Below, piece by piece: positions 9,074 through 17,527 of a stretch of DNA of 52,399 nt. Made by a program: the position numbers and the translations under genes. Under the pieces are notes generated by a model. It was given only the letters and a program-made list of their open reading frames with translations. It did no database searches and had not been told where the DNA came from. Every line of letters starts with the position of its first letter. Position 1 is the stretch's first letter. The DNA lies in NCBI GenBank assembly GCA_024228115.1, contig JAAETT010000175.1, positions 1 through 52,399 on the forward strand, in the 5' to 3' direction. The DNA is from a bacterium (GTDB taxonomy: Bacteria; Myxococcota_A; UBA9160; UBA6930).

Positions 9074-9246
9074 ATCGCGGGGCGGGGGGCGGCCATCGCG
9101 GAATGGCTCGGCTGGGGCCTGGGAGGCCGCGTTCGAGTTGGACGCGGGTTCGCTTGCGCGGCTATCGCCGCTAGCGAACGAGCACACGTCCAACCAACGA
9201 GATGCCTGCGCTTTATTTCCGCGCTGACCGCCCCCCGCCCCGCGAT
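9074..9246 (+). repeat. folded repeat element A (173 nt), possible structured RNA or palindromic mobile element
   Basis: Ends 9074-9092 and 9228-9246 pair perfectly over 19 bp. After a 4x4 internal loop, CGCGGAA (9097-9103) pairs with TTCCGCG (9217-9223). Inside, GTTGGACG (9137-9144) pairs with CGTCCAAC (9187-9194). GTTCGCT (9148-9154) pairs with AGCGAAC (9173-9179) around a small hairpin GCGGC-TATC-GCCGC. The motifs GCGGAATGGCTCGGC and TGCCTGCGCTTTATTTCCG lie beside the terminal stem and are shared with element B on the other strand. The strand given is the one whose motif order matches B read on the minus strand. Confidence 0.7.
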
Positions 9247-9272
9247 TTGTGTGGGAGAGGTACCTGGGCGAA

Positions 9273-9348
9273 TTGCCACCGAGGGATTTTTTGGGTGGAG
9301 GCAACGCCAACGTTGGTGGCGGCAAGCGCCCCCCGCGCCACCTCCACC
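9273..9348. repeat. overlapping hairpins between elements A and B
   Basis: GGTGGAGG (9294-9301) pairs with CCTCCACC (9341-9348), GGTGGCG (9315-9321) with CGCCACC (9336-9342), and TTGCC (9273-9277) with GGCAA (9300-9304). A CCAACGTTGG palindrome lies in the middle. These alternatives are mutually exclusive in part. Confidence 0.4.
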
Positions 9349-9424
9349 ATTCCCTCTTCATGAGCTGGGAGCATCGATCACAGAACCACCGCCAGATCCG
9401 GCGTCCATCTGCCAACGCCCCGAG

Positions 9425-9598
9425 CGCCGGTCCCGGGCGCAGGCCGGGCGGAAATGAAGCGCAGGCATAGGTCCCGTTCGGCGTGCGCGTAGGTTGCCCG
9501 CGGCGAAAGCCGCGAAGGGCAACACCCCGTCCAGCCCTATACGCGGCCACCCGAACCTCGGCCGAGCCATTCCGCCCGGCCTGTGCCCGGGACCGGCG
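9425..9598 (-). repeat. folded repeat element B (174 nt), inverted relative of element A
   Basis: The ends 9425-9456 and 9568-9598 are inverted repeats of 31-32 nt with one mismatch and one indel. Their sequence is unrelated to element A's ends. On the minus strand the element carries GCGGAATGGCTCGGC (9575-9561), GGCCGCGT and TGCCTGCGCTTCATTTCCG like element A. The central hairpin is GTTGCCC / GGGCAAC around GCGGC-TTTC-GCCGC (9493-9523), with the same three-nucleotide bulge as in A but different paired bases. Confidence 0.7.
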
Positions 9599-9630
9599 AC
9601 TACCAGGCCGTCATGAGAAGCGAAGCGGCC

Positions 9631-10182
9631 CTACCGGGCGGCGCGAGCCTCGGCCCTCTCTTCCCTGTCCTGGATTTTGCGCCGCAGCTCTTTCCTCTTC
9701 GCTTCGAGCTTGGGTGCCAGGCGAGCTTTGGCCGTATCGGTCCAGAAGCGCTGCTCACTGCCCTCGCGGAAAGCCTTGAACTTCCGGTAGCCCCAGAGCT
9801 CGTGCTCGAGATCGTCCTCGACAAACTTGATCATGATCGCGTCGTCCAGAAAACCCACCAGCGGGACGTCATCGGGAATCACGTCCTTGGGGTTGTCGAA
9901 GTAGGCCAGCGCGGCAACCGCTCGACTGATCACGGCCTTCGGCGCCTTGTACTGAAGATCGTTGACCATCATCATCAGATCTTCGAGGGAGTCGATCGCA
10001 TCGGAGACGAAGGTCGGAACCTTCGTGTTCACCCGAACCTCCTTGATCAGCTTCCGGACGCCCCTGGAGATCTTGGGCCAGTCTTCGGCGGAGGCATTCT
10101 TCTTGGCCGCCCGGTAGATCCGTTCGAAGTAGGCGGTATCCGACTCGTCCAGCGTGAACGAAATTCTCATCTTGCGGGCCAT
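9631..10182 (-). CDS. DUF1232 (YkvA-like) protein
   Basis: The product is 183 residues. Its centre carries the DUF1232 signature: AVAALAYFDNPKDVIPDDVP, then VGFLDDAIMIKFV and a conserved EL-x-x-Y-x-x-F stretch, at about residues 88-140. The C-terminus is a highly charged Arg/Lys/Glu helix. Family function is unknown, though many members are membrane-associated; this one shows no clear membrane helix. It lies 44 bp downstream of gshA on the same strand and may be the last gene of that run. The ATG at 10180-10182 has a GAGG-type ribosome site upstream. Confidence 0.85.
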   Translation of the reverse strand: MARKMRISFTLDESDTAYFERIYRAAKKNASAEDWPKISRGVRKLIKEVRVNTKVPTFVSDAIDSLEDLMMMVNDLQYKAPKAVISRAVAALAYFDNPKDVIPDDVPLVGFLDDAIMIKFVEDDLEHELWGYRKFKAFREGSEQRFWTDTAKARLAPKLEAKRKELRRKIQDREERAEARAAR

Positions 10183-10226
10183 GACGCCTCCTCGTAGAAC
10201 GGCCGGCAGGCCGAAGCGCGACTCTA

Positions 10227-11576
10227 TCAGTAACGCGCATACTCGATCAACCGCGGAACGGATCGCCCCCAGGCGCCCTCCCAGCGGTCCAGGATTTCTT
10301 CGCCCGGGCTGCGGCCCGCCTCGAGCTGGCTCAGAATCGGGTCCAGGTAGCCCCGTTCGTCTGGATCACGCCTTCCGGCGTGGCGGATCCGACGCAGGCC
10401 CTCGGACGAGAGGGCGACGAGCTCCTTGGCGAGCTCCAGGACAGGGCGCCCGCCCACCTCGGCGCCCAGGCCCCGCCGGGCGACGTCTTCGAGGCCCATC
10501 AGCCGCTCGGCAGCCGTATGGCTGCGTACCAGATCCCACGCTCCCGCCAGGGCATCCGCGTCATACAGCAAGCCCTTCCACAAGGCGGGAAGAGCGCAGA
10601 TCAAGCCAGCGGGGACCGCATCCGTGCCGCGCACCTCGATCACCCGCTTCAGACGGACCTCGGGGAAGAGCGTCGTCAGATGGAGGTTCCAATCGTCGAC
10701 GGTGGCCCGATGGCCCTCCAGGCCCCGCTGCATGAATTCCCGGAAGGTGGTTCCCGATGCGGGCAGGTAGTTGCCATCGCGCACGATGAAGAACAGGGGG
10801 ATATCGAGCGCCCACTCGACGTAGCGCTCGTAGCCGAAACCCTCTTCGAACACGAAAGGCAAGAGACCACAGCGATCTGGATCCGTATGGCGCCAGATGT
10901 GCACCCGTCGCGACGCAAAACCGCTGGCCTTGCCGCCGGCAATCGACGAGTTGGCGAAGATGGCCGACACGATCGAAGAAACACCGAGCGCCGTGCGGAG
11001 CTTTCGCACCATGTCTTCTTCGTCTGCAAAATCCATGTTGGCCTGCACCGTCGCCGTCAGATGCATCATGTGCAGCGGCAGATCCGCGCGGGTCGGAAGG
11101 TATTCGCGCATGATCCGATAGCGCGCCTTCGGCATGCGCGGAATGTCCTCGACCTCATGAAGCGGGTTGATGCCGAGAGAGAGCCAGACCACCCCGCGAG
11201 GCCCGGAAACATTGCGCACCAGCTCGAGATGACCGTGGAACTCGGAACAGGTTTCGTGAATGGTGCGAAGCGGCGCCCCGGAAAGTTCCAGCTGTCCGCC
11301 CGGCTCGAGGGTGATACTCGCACCATCTTTCGCGAGGGCGATCAGATTCGGCCCTTCGTAGATCCGGTCCCAGTCGTCCTCCCTGGCCATCGCCTCGAGA
11401 ATCGATCCAATCCCGCGCTCACCTTCGTAGGGCACGGGCTGGTAGCTCTCGGCAAGCAGCCCGATCTTCTCGTGCTCGGTGCCGACCTTCCATTCCTCGG
11501 GAGGCTTCTCACCACCGCGAATGAACTCGGTCAGCTGGTCTTTGGATTCGATGGGCAGGTTGGAAGCGTCACTCAC
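10227..11576 (-). CDS. gshA: glutamate-cysteine ligase, plant/alphaproteobacterial (GCS2) type
   Basis: It catalyses ATP-dependent joining of glutamate to cysteine, the first step of glutathione synthesis, in the cytoplasm. The 449-residue length suits the family. Recognisable blocks are WKVGTEHEKIG at the N-terminus, ITLEPGGQLELSGAP, MMHLTATVQANMDF, ASRRVHIWRHTDPDR, and EVRGTDAVP near the C-terminal side. The start is GTG at 11574-11576, overlapping the stop of the DUF84 gene as GTGA, so translation is probably coupled. No glutathione synthetase gene is present in the window. Confidence 0.93.
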   Translation of the reverse strand: MSDASNLPIESKDQLTEFIRGGEKPPEEWKVGTEHEKIGLLAESYQPVPYEGERGIGSILEAMAREDDWDRIYEGPNLIALAKDGASITLEPGGQLELSGAPLRTIHETCSEFHGHLELVRNVSGPRGVVWLSLGINPLHEVEDIPRMPKARYRIMREYLPTRADLPLHMMHLTATVQANMDFADEEDMVRKLRTALGVSSIVSAIFANSSIAGGKASGFASRRVHIWRHTDPDRCGLLPFVFEEGFGYERYVEWALDIPLFFIVRDGNYLPASGTTFREFMQRGLEGHRATVDDWNLHLTTLFPEVRLKRVIEVRGTDAVPAGLICALPALWKGLLYDADALAGAWDLVRSHTAAERLMGLEDVARRGLGAEVGGRPVLELAKELVALSSEGLRRIRHAGRRDPDERGYLDPILSQLEAGRSPGEEILDRWEGAWGRSVPRLIEYARY

Positions 11577-12169
11577 GGTTCAGCCCCGGGCGCATAGAGT
11601 TCGGGATGGAGCCAGGAAACGAGTGCACAGAGTACGGCGTGGCGGGTGTATTCGGCACGCGTGAGAACGCCGGCACTCAATTTTCCGACGTTACCCGTGG
11701 AAAGAGCGGAAGATTCTCGTCCGCCGCCCGGATGATGCTCGCGCCAGAGCTTGTCGAACACGTCCCCGATGGGTTCGCCGCCCTCGACTGCGGGCGGGAT
11801 GCACGCCGGGGGATACGAGAAGCCCGAAGACAATCCAATGCTCGCATGCCCGGCATCCAGCAACGCCGCGCAGCCGATGTTGAGCCAGCCAGCGCCCTCG
11901 ATCTCCACCAGCCCGTCTTCGTAGCCGACCGCGAGATCGCAGGCGCCGCTCTCGCGTGCCGCCTGGGCCCGGTTGCGTGCCCCCCGCTGGATCTCCGGGA
12001 GGCCGCAGGGCTGCTCGGCGACACCACTGGCCACTTCAGCGCCCAGGATTTCGGCATCCGGGCAGTAGGCAGCCAGGGCCATCCGTACGCCCTCGAGCTT
12101 CGGAGGGTTCATCGAGCCAACGCGTACCCGCCGAAGACCAGCGAGCCGCCCCAAGGCGGGGCCGCTCAC
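11573..12169 (-). CDS. DUF84 family inosine/xanthosine triphosphatase
   Basis: This 198-residue protein is of the YjjX/DUF84 group, which hydrolyses non-canonical purine triphosphates (ITP, XTP) to keep them out of nucleic acids. The N-terminal VGSMNPPKLEGVRMAL matches the family's nucleotide-binding start (VGSxNPxK). It is followed by GAEVASGVAEQP, the central AVGYEDGLVEIEG and the later ALSTGNVGKLSAGVLTR. Both ends overlap neighbours by 4 bp: the GTG start with the stop of the upstream hypothetical gene, and the TGA stop with the gshA start. This places it in a coupled operon. Confidence 0.85.
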   Translation of the reverse strand: MSGPALGRLAGLRRVRVGSMNPPKLEGVRMALAAYCPDAEILGAEVASGVAEQPCGLPEIQRGARNRAQAARESGACDLAVGYEDGLVEIEGAGWLNIGCAALLDAGHASIGLSSGFSYPPACIPPAVEGGEPIGDVFDKLWREHHPGGGRESSALSTGNVGKLSAGVLTRAEYTRHAVLCALVSWLHPELYAPGAEP

Positions 12170-12591
12170 GGCGTGGCGGCCTCCTCGAGAAACGACTCCA
12201 AGAACACGGCCACTGCCTCATTGATCTCGGCACTCGCATCCCAGGAGAAGGATTGGCAGGGCCCCTCGGTCTTTCCGGTGCGGAACGGGCCGACCAACGT
12301 GATCTCGCCTTTGGCCTTTACGATGAACAAAGCGCGGAAGCGCCCACGGGCCACCTGGAACTCGACGGAACGGACGTGTTTCTCGTCGGGATGAACCGGA
12401 CCGAGCGTCACCTGGAGGTGCGGTGCACCTGCGATGGCCTGGGCATAACCCTTCAAGCCCTCATCGACCCGTGTACGCAACGCGGTGGCGCGCTTGAGGG
12501 CCTCATCCAGGTCGCGTTTGTGCTCTTCTTCGCGCTGCGCCAGGGCAAGGCCCTTGGCTGCGAGACGCTCCCGCAAATGAGATGCCGGCAT
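12166..12591 (-). CDS. small hypothetical protein in the gshA operon
   Basis: The product is 141 residues and unrecognised. The first half (about 1-50) is a charged helix, likely coiled coil (EEEHKRDLDEALKRATALRT). The second half is a compact alpha/beta segment (FQVARGRFRALFIVKAKGEI, LVGPFRTGKTEGPCQSF). There is no signal peptide or membrane helix. The stop overlaps the DUF84 start by 4 bp. The M23 peptidase gene lies 86 bp upstream on the same strand. Confidence 0.75.
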   Translation of the reverse strand: MPASHLRERLAAKGLALAQREEEHKRDLDEALKRATALRTRVDEGLKGYAQAIAGAPHLQVTLGPVHPDEKHVRSVEFQVARGRFRALFIVKAKGEITLVGPFRTGKTEGPCQSFSWDASAEINEAVAVFLESFLEEAATP

Positions 12592-12677
12592 GGCGGTATC
12601 CTGGCACAGAGCGGGCGCGGCTGCGCGGCGGAACGTCCTGCCGGATTGCGAGGCTACCGGGGGGCTGCCGCGACGGG

Positions 12678-13979
12678 CTACATCGCCTCGTTCGTGACGG
12701 CCATGAGCGGCGGCGGATCCAGCTCGCGCAGGAGTGCATCGCGGGTCGCATGGAAGCGGGCCATGGCTTCAGCAGGAATCGGCTTCGCCGGAGGCGTTTG
12801 CAGGGTCGCCGGGTTGAGATAGCGGCCGTGCTGCTTGAGCCGGAAATCGAGGTGCGGCCCGGTCGAAAGACCCGTCGAACCCACGTAGCCGATGATCTGC
12901 TTTTGCTGCACCTGTGCACCCACCGGCAGGTTCGACGCAAAGCGGGAGAGGTGCCCGTAGTAGGACTCGTAGCCGTTGGAATGGCGAACCTTGACCAGCT
13001 TGCCGAAGCCGCCCTGGACACCGCGGAAGATCACCTTGCCCGAAGCCACCGACCAGACCGGCGTACCCGTCGGTGCGGCGTAGTCGATCCCCTGATGCGG
13101 ACGGCGCACCTTGAGGATCGGGTGCAAGCGACCCATCGTGTAACGCGAGCTGATTCTCCGATACTTGAGTGGCGCACGCAGGAACTGGCGTTCCACCGAG
13201 GAGCCATCAGGCCGGTAGTAGCCCTCCAGCTCGCCGGCACTCCCATACCCGATGGCGTGAAAATCGCCGCCGGCATTCGAGTAGCGAGCGGCCAGGATCC
13301 GGCCCGGACCGATGTAGACCTCAGCGCCCGCGTCGGTCTCCAGGAAGCGCCGCTCGTAAAGGATCGAGAACTCGTCACCGCGCTGAACGCTTCGCGAGAA
13401 ATCGACGTCCCAGGCAAAGATGTCGGCGAAATCGCTGGCCAGCTCAGTGGCCTCACCAAGGGCGCTGACGGATTCGTACAGGCTGCTTGCCACGACGCCG
13501 GCGATGCGCGCATGACGCGTCTCGATCTCGGCCTCGATGCGGGCCGCCACGAACGTCTCGCCCTCGGCGTTCAGCTCATAGCGCTCGAGCACCGAGCGAT
13601 CGTAATTGAATTGAACCAACGCGCCGCGCTCGTCCTGGGCCAGGCGGAAGTGATCACCCGGCCGCGCGTAGCGGAAATCGAAGACCGGGAGCATGCCCGA
13701 ATCGATCTGATGAATGACGAGCCAATCGACCTTGTTGCGACGAAGCGCAGCGGAAAGGGTCTCGGCCTGGGCGAGCTCCCCTTCAGTGATGGTCAGGGCG
13801 GGATCGGGGACGACAGGCGAAGCGGGCGCCGTCACAGCCGGCTCGGGCACGACCGCGGCGGCGGTCGGCACGCTCACGGACGTGCGCCCGGTGTGCAACA
13901 GCACGACGACCAGCAACAGACCGAAACCGGTCAGCACTGCGGCAAGAATCTCCGGCCGTCGCACCTCGCGCAGGTTCAT
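12678..13979 (-). CDS. M23 family murein endopeptidase, membrane-anchored
   Basis: A 433-residue MepM-like peptidoglycan hydrolase predicted to cut peptide cross-links in the periplasm. An N-terminal membrane anchor (about 10-32) is followed by a Pro/Ala/Val-rich linker, an OapA/NlpD-like domain (about 70-270), and the LytM/M23 domain. HQGIDYAAPTGTPV supplies the HxxxD zinc pair, and GYESYYGHLSRF is typical. The terminal motif reads GPHLDFRL where most family members have HxH, so an Asp occupies the last zinc-ligand position; this variant is known to me in deltaproteobacteria. The start is the ATG at 13977-13979 with AGGAG 7 nt upstream, rather than the in-frame TTG one codon earlier. Confidence 0.9.
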   Translation of the reverse strand: MNLREVRRPEILAAVLTGFGLLLVVVLLHTGRTSVSVPTAAAVVPEPAVTAPASPVVPDPALTITEGELAQAETLSAALRRNKVDWLVIHQIDSGMLPVFDFRYARPGDHFRLAQDERGALVQFNYDRSVLERYELNAEGETFVAARIEAEIETRHARIAGVVASSLYESVSALGEATELASDFADIFAWDVDFSRSVQRGDEFSILYERRFLETDAGAEVYIGPGRILAARYSNAGGDFHAIGYGSAGELEGYYRPDGSSVERQFLRAPLKYRRISSRYTMGRLHPILKVRRPHQGIDYAAPTGTPVWSVASGKVIFRGVQGGFGKLVKVRHSNGYESYYGHLSRFASNLPVGAQVQQKQIIGYVGSTGLSTGPHLDFRLKQHGRYLNPATLQTPPAKPIPAEAMARFHATRDALLRELDPPPLMAVTNEAM

Positions 13980-14118
13980 CAAATCTCCTGGTCTCTCTTC
14001 ATCGTCCGCTGCAGCGGGTCGGTTTGTGACGGGTGGCCCCGGCCTCGGCGGGGCTCGCGTTTCCCTGATTCCTCATCGACCGGCAGGCACTCATGCTAGA
14101 TAGTTCCTTTTCCCGGTA

Positions 14119-15672
14119 GTGCGTGTGCCCGTCATCACAAATCACTTCACTCAATCTCAAGCCCCGGGGCGACCCCGGATCCGGACCCGCGTGTTCCGAG
14201 CGCGCGTGTTGTGGGTGGGGGGAATCCTCTTCGCCTGGCTCTGGGCCTCAGGGCTAGGGTGCTCAGGTTTCGCTGGCCCGACCGGGCAGGAGCATGCCGA
14301 TGTTGCTCCAAGTGCGCGAGGGGGGGCAGTAGAGCTCCTTTCACGTGTTCTTCAGTTTGACACCACGAATCCCCCGGGGAACGAAGGGCCCCTGGCGCGG
14401 TTCCTTTCGGACTGGGCAGGGAGCCGGGGAATCGAAGCCCGGGTCATCGATCTTCACGGCCCGTCGGAGTCGGCTGCTGTCCCCGCGGGGCGGGCCGCGT
14501 TCTGGGCGCGGATCCCGGGAACGGGCAAGGCGGGGGGCGCGATCATCCTGCTCTCCCATCTCGATGTGGTGCCTGTCGATCCCGCCGACAGCGCCGGCTG
14601 GGGCGGGATCGATCCCTTCGGCGGGGTCGTATACGACGGCAATGTGATCGGGCGTGGCGCCCTGGATGCCAAGGGTGCCCTGGTCGTGCATCTCGCCGCG
14701 GCTTTGCGGCTAGCGGGCCGCAAGAAGCCTCTCGGGCGGGATGTCATCGTCCTCTCGACTCCCGACGAAGAGCTTGGTGGCCTGGAAGGCGCGGCGCGGG
14801 TGCTGCGGGAACAACCAGAGCTCGTGGCCGGAGCGGCCTACCTGCTGACCATTGGGGGTGGGATCACCGTTGGCCCAAGTGGCATCGGGGCCGCACCGGG
14901 GCTCTGGGAGATCGGCGTTGCGGAGAAGACGCCCTGCTGGCTCGAGCTACGTGCGCGGGGGACAGCCGGGCATGGTGCAGGCGGCAGCCAGGATTCCGCC
15001 GTCGATCGTCTGCTCGGGGCCCTCGAGCGCATTCGGGACCTGCCGCGGCCCGTCCGGGTCGTCCCCGAGGTCGCGACCCTCTTCGCAGGCCTGGCGCCGA
15101 GGGCAAGCGCGGAGGATCGGGCGGGGTTTGCCGATCTCGACGCCGCCCTGCGAGACGACGCCGGCTTCCGCCAGCGCTTCCTTGCCGACCCGGCGCGAGC
15201 TGCGCTGGTTCGCGACACCTTCGCGATCACGACGTTGCGCGGTAGCCGCCAGATCAACGTGATCCCCGGTGAGGCCGTGGCGGGGGTCGATGCCCGATTG
15301 CTTCCGGACGAAAGCTGCGCAGATTTCGCCGAAGCCACGCGGCGCGCGGCCAACGACCCGGACATCCAGGTGGACGTCCGCTTCACGTATGCGAATCGCG
15401 CCTCCCCCTCGGAGACACCTCTCATGGACGCAATCCGACGCGTCGCGGCGCGGGTCGACCCGGGCTCGCTCGTCGTCCCGCGTGTCGGCACCGGCGCCAG
15501 CGATGCCCACTGGTTCCGCGAGCACGGCATCGTCGCCTACGGCTTCATTCCTCGCCGGCTTCGGCCCGTCGAGGGCCGGCGGATTCACGGGTCCGGCGAA
15601 CGCATCAGCAAGGCCAACCTCCGGTTCGGAACCGAGGTTCTCGTCTCACTCCTCGAAGAGCTCGACCGCTAG
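14119..15672 (+). CDS. M20 family metallopeptidase, probable lipoprotein
   Basis: A zinc-dependent aminoacylase/carboxypeptidase-like exopeptidase of 517 residues. Metal-binding blocks are LLSHLDVVPVDP (His plus Asp), VIGRGALDAKGALV (bridging Asp), LSTPDEELGG (catalytic and metal Glu) and a late GTGASDAHWFREHG (His). The dimerisation domain sits between the last two. The N-terminus has a hydrophobic segment ending ASGLGC, a plausible but imperfect lipobox, so lipid anchoring is likely. The GTG at 14119 is the first start; a GTG further in could give a shorter signal peptide. It is convergent with the aminotransferase, their stops one base apart. Confidence 0.9.
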   Translation: MRVPVITNHFTQSQAPGRPRIRTRVFRARVLWVGGILFAWLWASGLGCSGFAGPTGQEHADVAPSARGGAVELLSRVLQFDTTNPPGNEGPLARFLSDWAGSRGIEARVIDLHGPSESAAVPAGRAAFWARIPGTGKAGGAIILLSHLDVVPVDPADSAGWGGIDPFGGVVYDGNVIGRGALDAKGALVVHLAAALRLAGRKKPLGRDVIVLSTPDEELGGLEGAARVLREQPELVAGAAYLLTIGGGITVGPSGIGAAPGLWEIGVAEKTPCWLELRARGTAGHGAGGSQDSAVDRLLGALERIRDLPRPVRVVPEVATLFAGLAPRASAEDRAGFADLDAALRDDAGFRQRFLADPARAALVRDTFAITTLRGSRQINVIPGEAVAGVDARLLPDESCADFAEATRRAANDPDIQVDVRFTYANRASPSETPLMDAIRRVAARVDPGSLVVPRVGTGASDAHWFREHGIVAYGFIPRRLRPVEGRRIHGSGERISKANLRFGTEVLVSLLEELDR

Positions 15673-15673
15673 T

Positions 15674-17023
15674 TCAGTCCTCGCGGAGCTGCTGAATGGC
15701 TTGGTGGATGGTCTCGAAGAGAGGTTCGATTTCTTCCAGCTCCAGACAGCTGAAGGCCACGCGCAGATCTCGCTTGCCGGTTGCGATCAATCCGGTGCCA
15801 TGGGCATCGAGCAGGTGGACGCGCAAGGGCTCGGCGTCGACCCCTTTGACGTCGAGGCACATGAAGTAGCCGCTGTTGAACGGGTAGACGTCCCAGCTCT
15901 CGCGGAAGCGCGGCGCATTGGCGACTTCGTAGACCATCTCGGCCCGCGCACGCAGGATCTCGCATTTCTGTTTGCGCTCTTCGTCGATGGACGACGAGGC
16001 CAACGATTCCTCCACGAGCGTCTGCGAGAGCATCGGGCTGTTCGAGATACTGCCGCGAATGGCACCGCGGATCTTTGCGTCTAGCACCTGGCATGCCGCG
16101 TCGGCAGTCTCTTCGCGCCCCGGACCGAACGTGAGGAAGCCGCAACGCAAGCCCCAGACGAAGAGTTCCTTCGTCGCGCCGTCGAGGCGAATCGCCAGGA
16201 GGTTCGGGTGGATGCCGACCAGGCGACCGAACAGGGATTCGGTCATCGAAGGCCCGCCCAGATGATAGAAGAGGCCGAAGTAGGCGTCGTCGAGCAACAC
16301 CACCAGCTTCGTGCCGCGTTCGGCCTGGGCCGATAGTGCAGCGACGATGGCTTCGCCCTCGGCCTCGGTGGGCATGTAGCCGGTCGGGTTGTTCGGAAAG
16401 TTGAGCAACACGATGAGCTTCTCGCGGCCCTGGGCTTCGCGTTCGAGCGCTTCGGCGAAGCCGGTCGTGTTGAAGCCGGTCTCCGAGTAGAACGGATAGG
16501 TCGCGATCTCGGCGCCGAGCCGCACCTCATAGCCAAGCCGATAGTTGCCCCACAGTTTGTCGGGCAAGACGATGCGATCGCCCGGAGCAATGAACAGATC
16601 TCCGACCAGACTGAGCCCATGGGTGAGCGCACTCGTGACGATCGGCAGACCGAAGGCCTTGCCCTCGAGGCACGGGTTCTCCGCTCGCTGCTTCTCTTGC
16701 CAGCGCTTTCGAAGCTCCGGACGGCCACCACCGCCCGCGTAGGTGTAGGCATCGTCGGGCGCGATATCGACGAGATGCCGGTGCACCGAAGGCAGGTGCA
16801 TCGCTTGCCCACCTTCGGTGGCGATGCCGATCGTCGCGTTGAAACGGTGGCCTTTGGCCTTGGCTTCCGCCGATTGCGAGAGGATGCCCTTCGGAAAATA
16901 GAGCCGGCGTCCGAGCGGCGAGAGCATCGCCAGTACCTCGGGCGCAGCCGCTTCCAGGCTCGCGTTCAGCTCGCGGGCGAGCGGGTTCAGCGATTCGTCT
17001 TTGGGAGGCTGGGGGGCAGACAT
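15674..17023 (-). CDS. PLP-dependent class I/II aminotransferase
   Basis: The 449-residue fold-type I enzyme has VTSALTHGLSLVGDLFIAPG near the cofactor phosphate site and NFPNNPTGYMPTEAEGEAI, the class I NNPTG segment. DDAYFGLFY carries the ring-contacting Asp/Tyr, LDGATKELFVWGLRCGF has the Schiff-base Lys, and RVAFSCLELEEIE the carboxylate-binding Arg. The substrate cannot be told from sequence alone. It is the last gene of a minus-strand run with the GNAT gene 30 bp upstream. Confidence 0.9.
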   Translation of the reverse strand: MSAPQPPKDESLNPLARELNASLEAAAPEVLAMLSPLGRRLYFPKGILSQSAEAKAKGHRFNATIGIATEGGQAMHLPSVHRHLVDIAPDDAYTYAGGGGRPELRKRWQEKQRAENPCLEGKAFGLPIVTSALTHGLSLVGDLFIAPGDRIVLPDKLWGNYRLGYEVRLGAEIATYPFYSETGFNTTGFAEALEREAQGREKLIVLLNFPNNPTGYMPTEAEGEAIVAALSAQAERGTKLVVLLDDAYFGLFYHLGGPSMTESLFGRLVGIHPNLLAIRLDGATKELFVWGLRCGFLTFGPGREETADAACQVLDAKIRGAIRGSISNSPMLSQTLVEESLASSSIDEERKQKCEILRARAEMVYEVANAPRFRESWDVYPFNSGYFMCLDVKGVDAEPLRVHLLDAHGTGLIATGKRDLRVAFSCLELEEIEPLFETIHQAIQQLRED

Positions 17024-17053
17024 GGTTCTCCTCGGCCCCGAAACGGTACCGAC

Positions 17054-17527
17054 TCAGAGCTGGCGTTCCAGCACGACCGTAACCGGCTCGAAGCCGAGCG
17101 CCTCCCAGAACGCCTGGCCCTCTGGATTGTCCCGTGCCACCTCGAGCTCTACTCGGGTGGCACCGGCCAGACGCAGCCAACCAAAGGCCGCCTCCACCAG
17201 GGCACGGCCGAGGCCGCTCCTCCGCACCTCGGGCAGCACATACAGATGCTCCACGTGCCCTCGCAGCGATTCAGCGAAGAACGCCGGCCTGCGCGCCAGG
17301 GCCACGCTGATCAAGCCCACCGGCTGGCCCTCTTCCTCGGCCACGAAGACCTTGCCATCGGGATGCCCGAGGTAATCCGCCAACAACGAGGCCGGTGCCC
17401 CGCCGGCAGCGGCTGCGGCGTAGCGTGGATGGTCGCCGTGGTGAGCCAGAAGCCCCGCCAACAGCTCGCCCAACGCCCCGCGCTCCTCGACCCGGGCCGG
17501 ACGGATCGGCCCGGCGGGCTGGCTCAC
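17054..17527 (-). CDS. GNAT family N-acetyltransferase
   Basis: The product is 157 residues with one GNAT domain. Motif A is HLYVLPEVRRSGLGRALVEA, including the RRSGLG acetyl-CoA pyrophosphate loop, and motif B is NPEGQAFWEALGF. The acceptor is unknown. The start is GTG at 17525-17527, overlapping the upstream gene's stop as GTGA. Confidence 0.88.
   Translation of the reverse strand: MSQPAGPIRPARVEERGALGELLAGLLAHHGDHPRYAAAAAGGAPASLLADYLGHPDGKVFVAEEEGQPVGLISVALARRPAFFAESLRGHVEHLYVLPEVRRSGLGRALVEAAFGWLRLAGATRVELEVARDNPEGQAFWEALGFEPVTVVLERQL

Larger units (their letters stand above)
9022..9630. other. 609-bp non-coding stretch dense in inverted repeats
   Basis: This gap separates the receiver-PAS start from the DUF1232 stop. 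It holds two related folded elements (9074-9246 and 9425-9598) and a third group of overlapping hairpins between them (9273-9348). The short open frames that cross it show no protein-like conservation pattern that I recognise. Confidence 0.7.

Noticed and set aside
9606-9630. GGCCG/CGGCC inverted repeat after the DUF1232 stop as a terminator
   Set aside because: The stem is 5 bp with a 15-nt loop and no T-tract follows.
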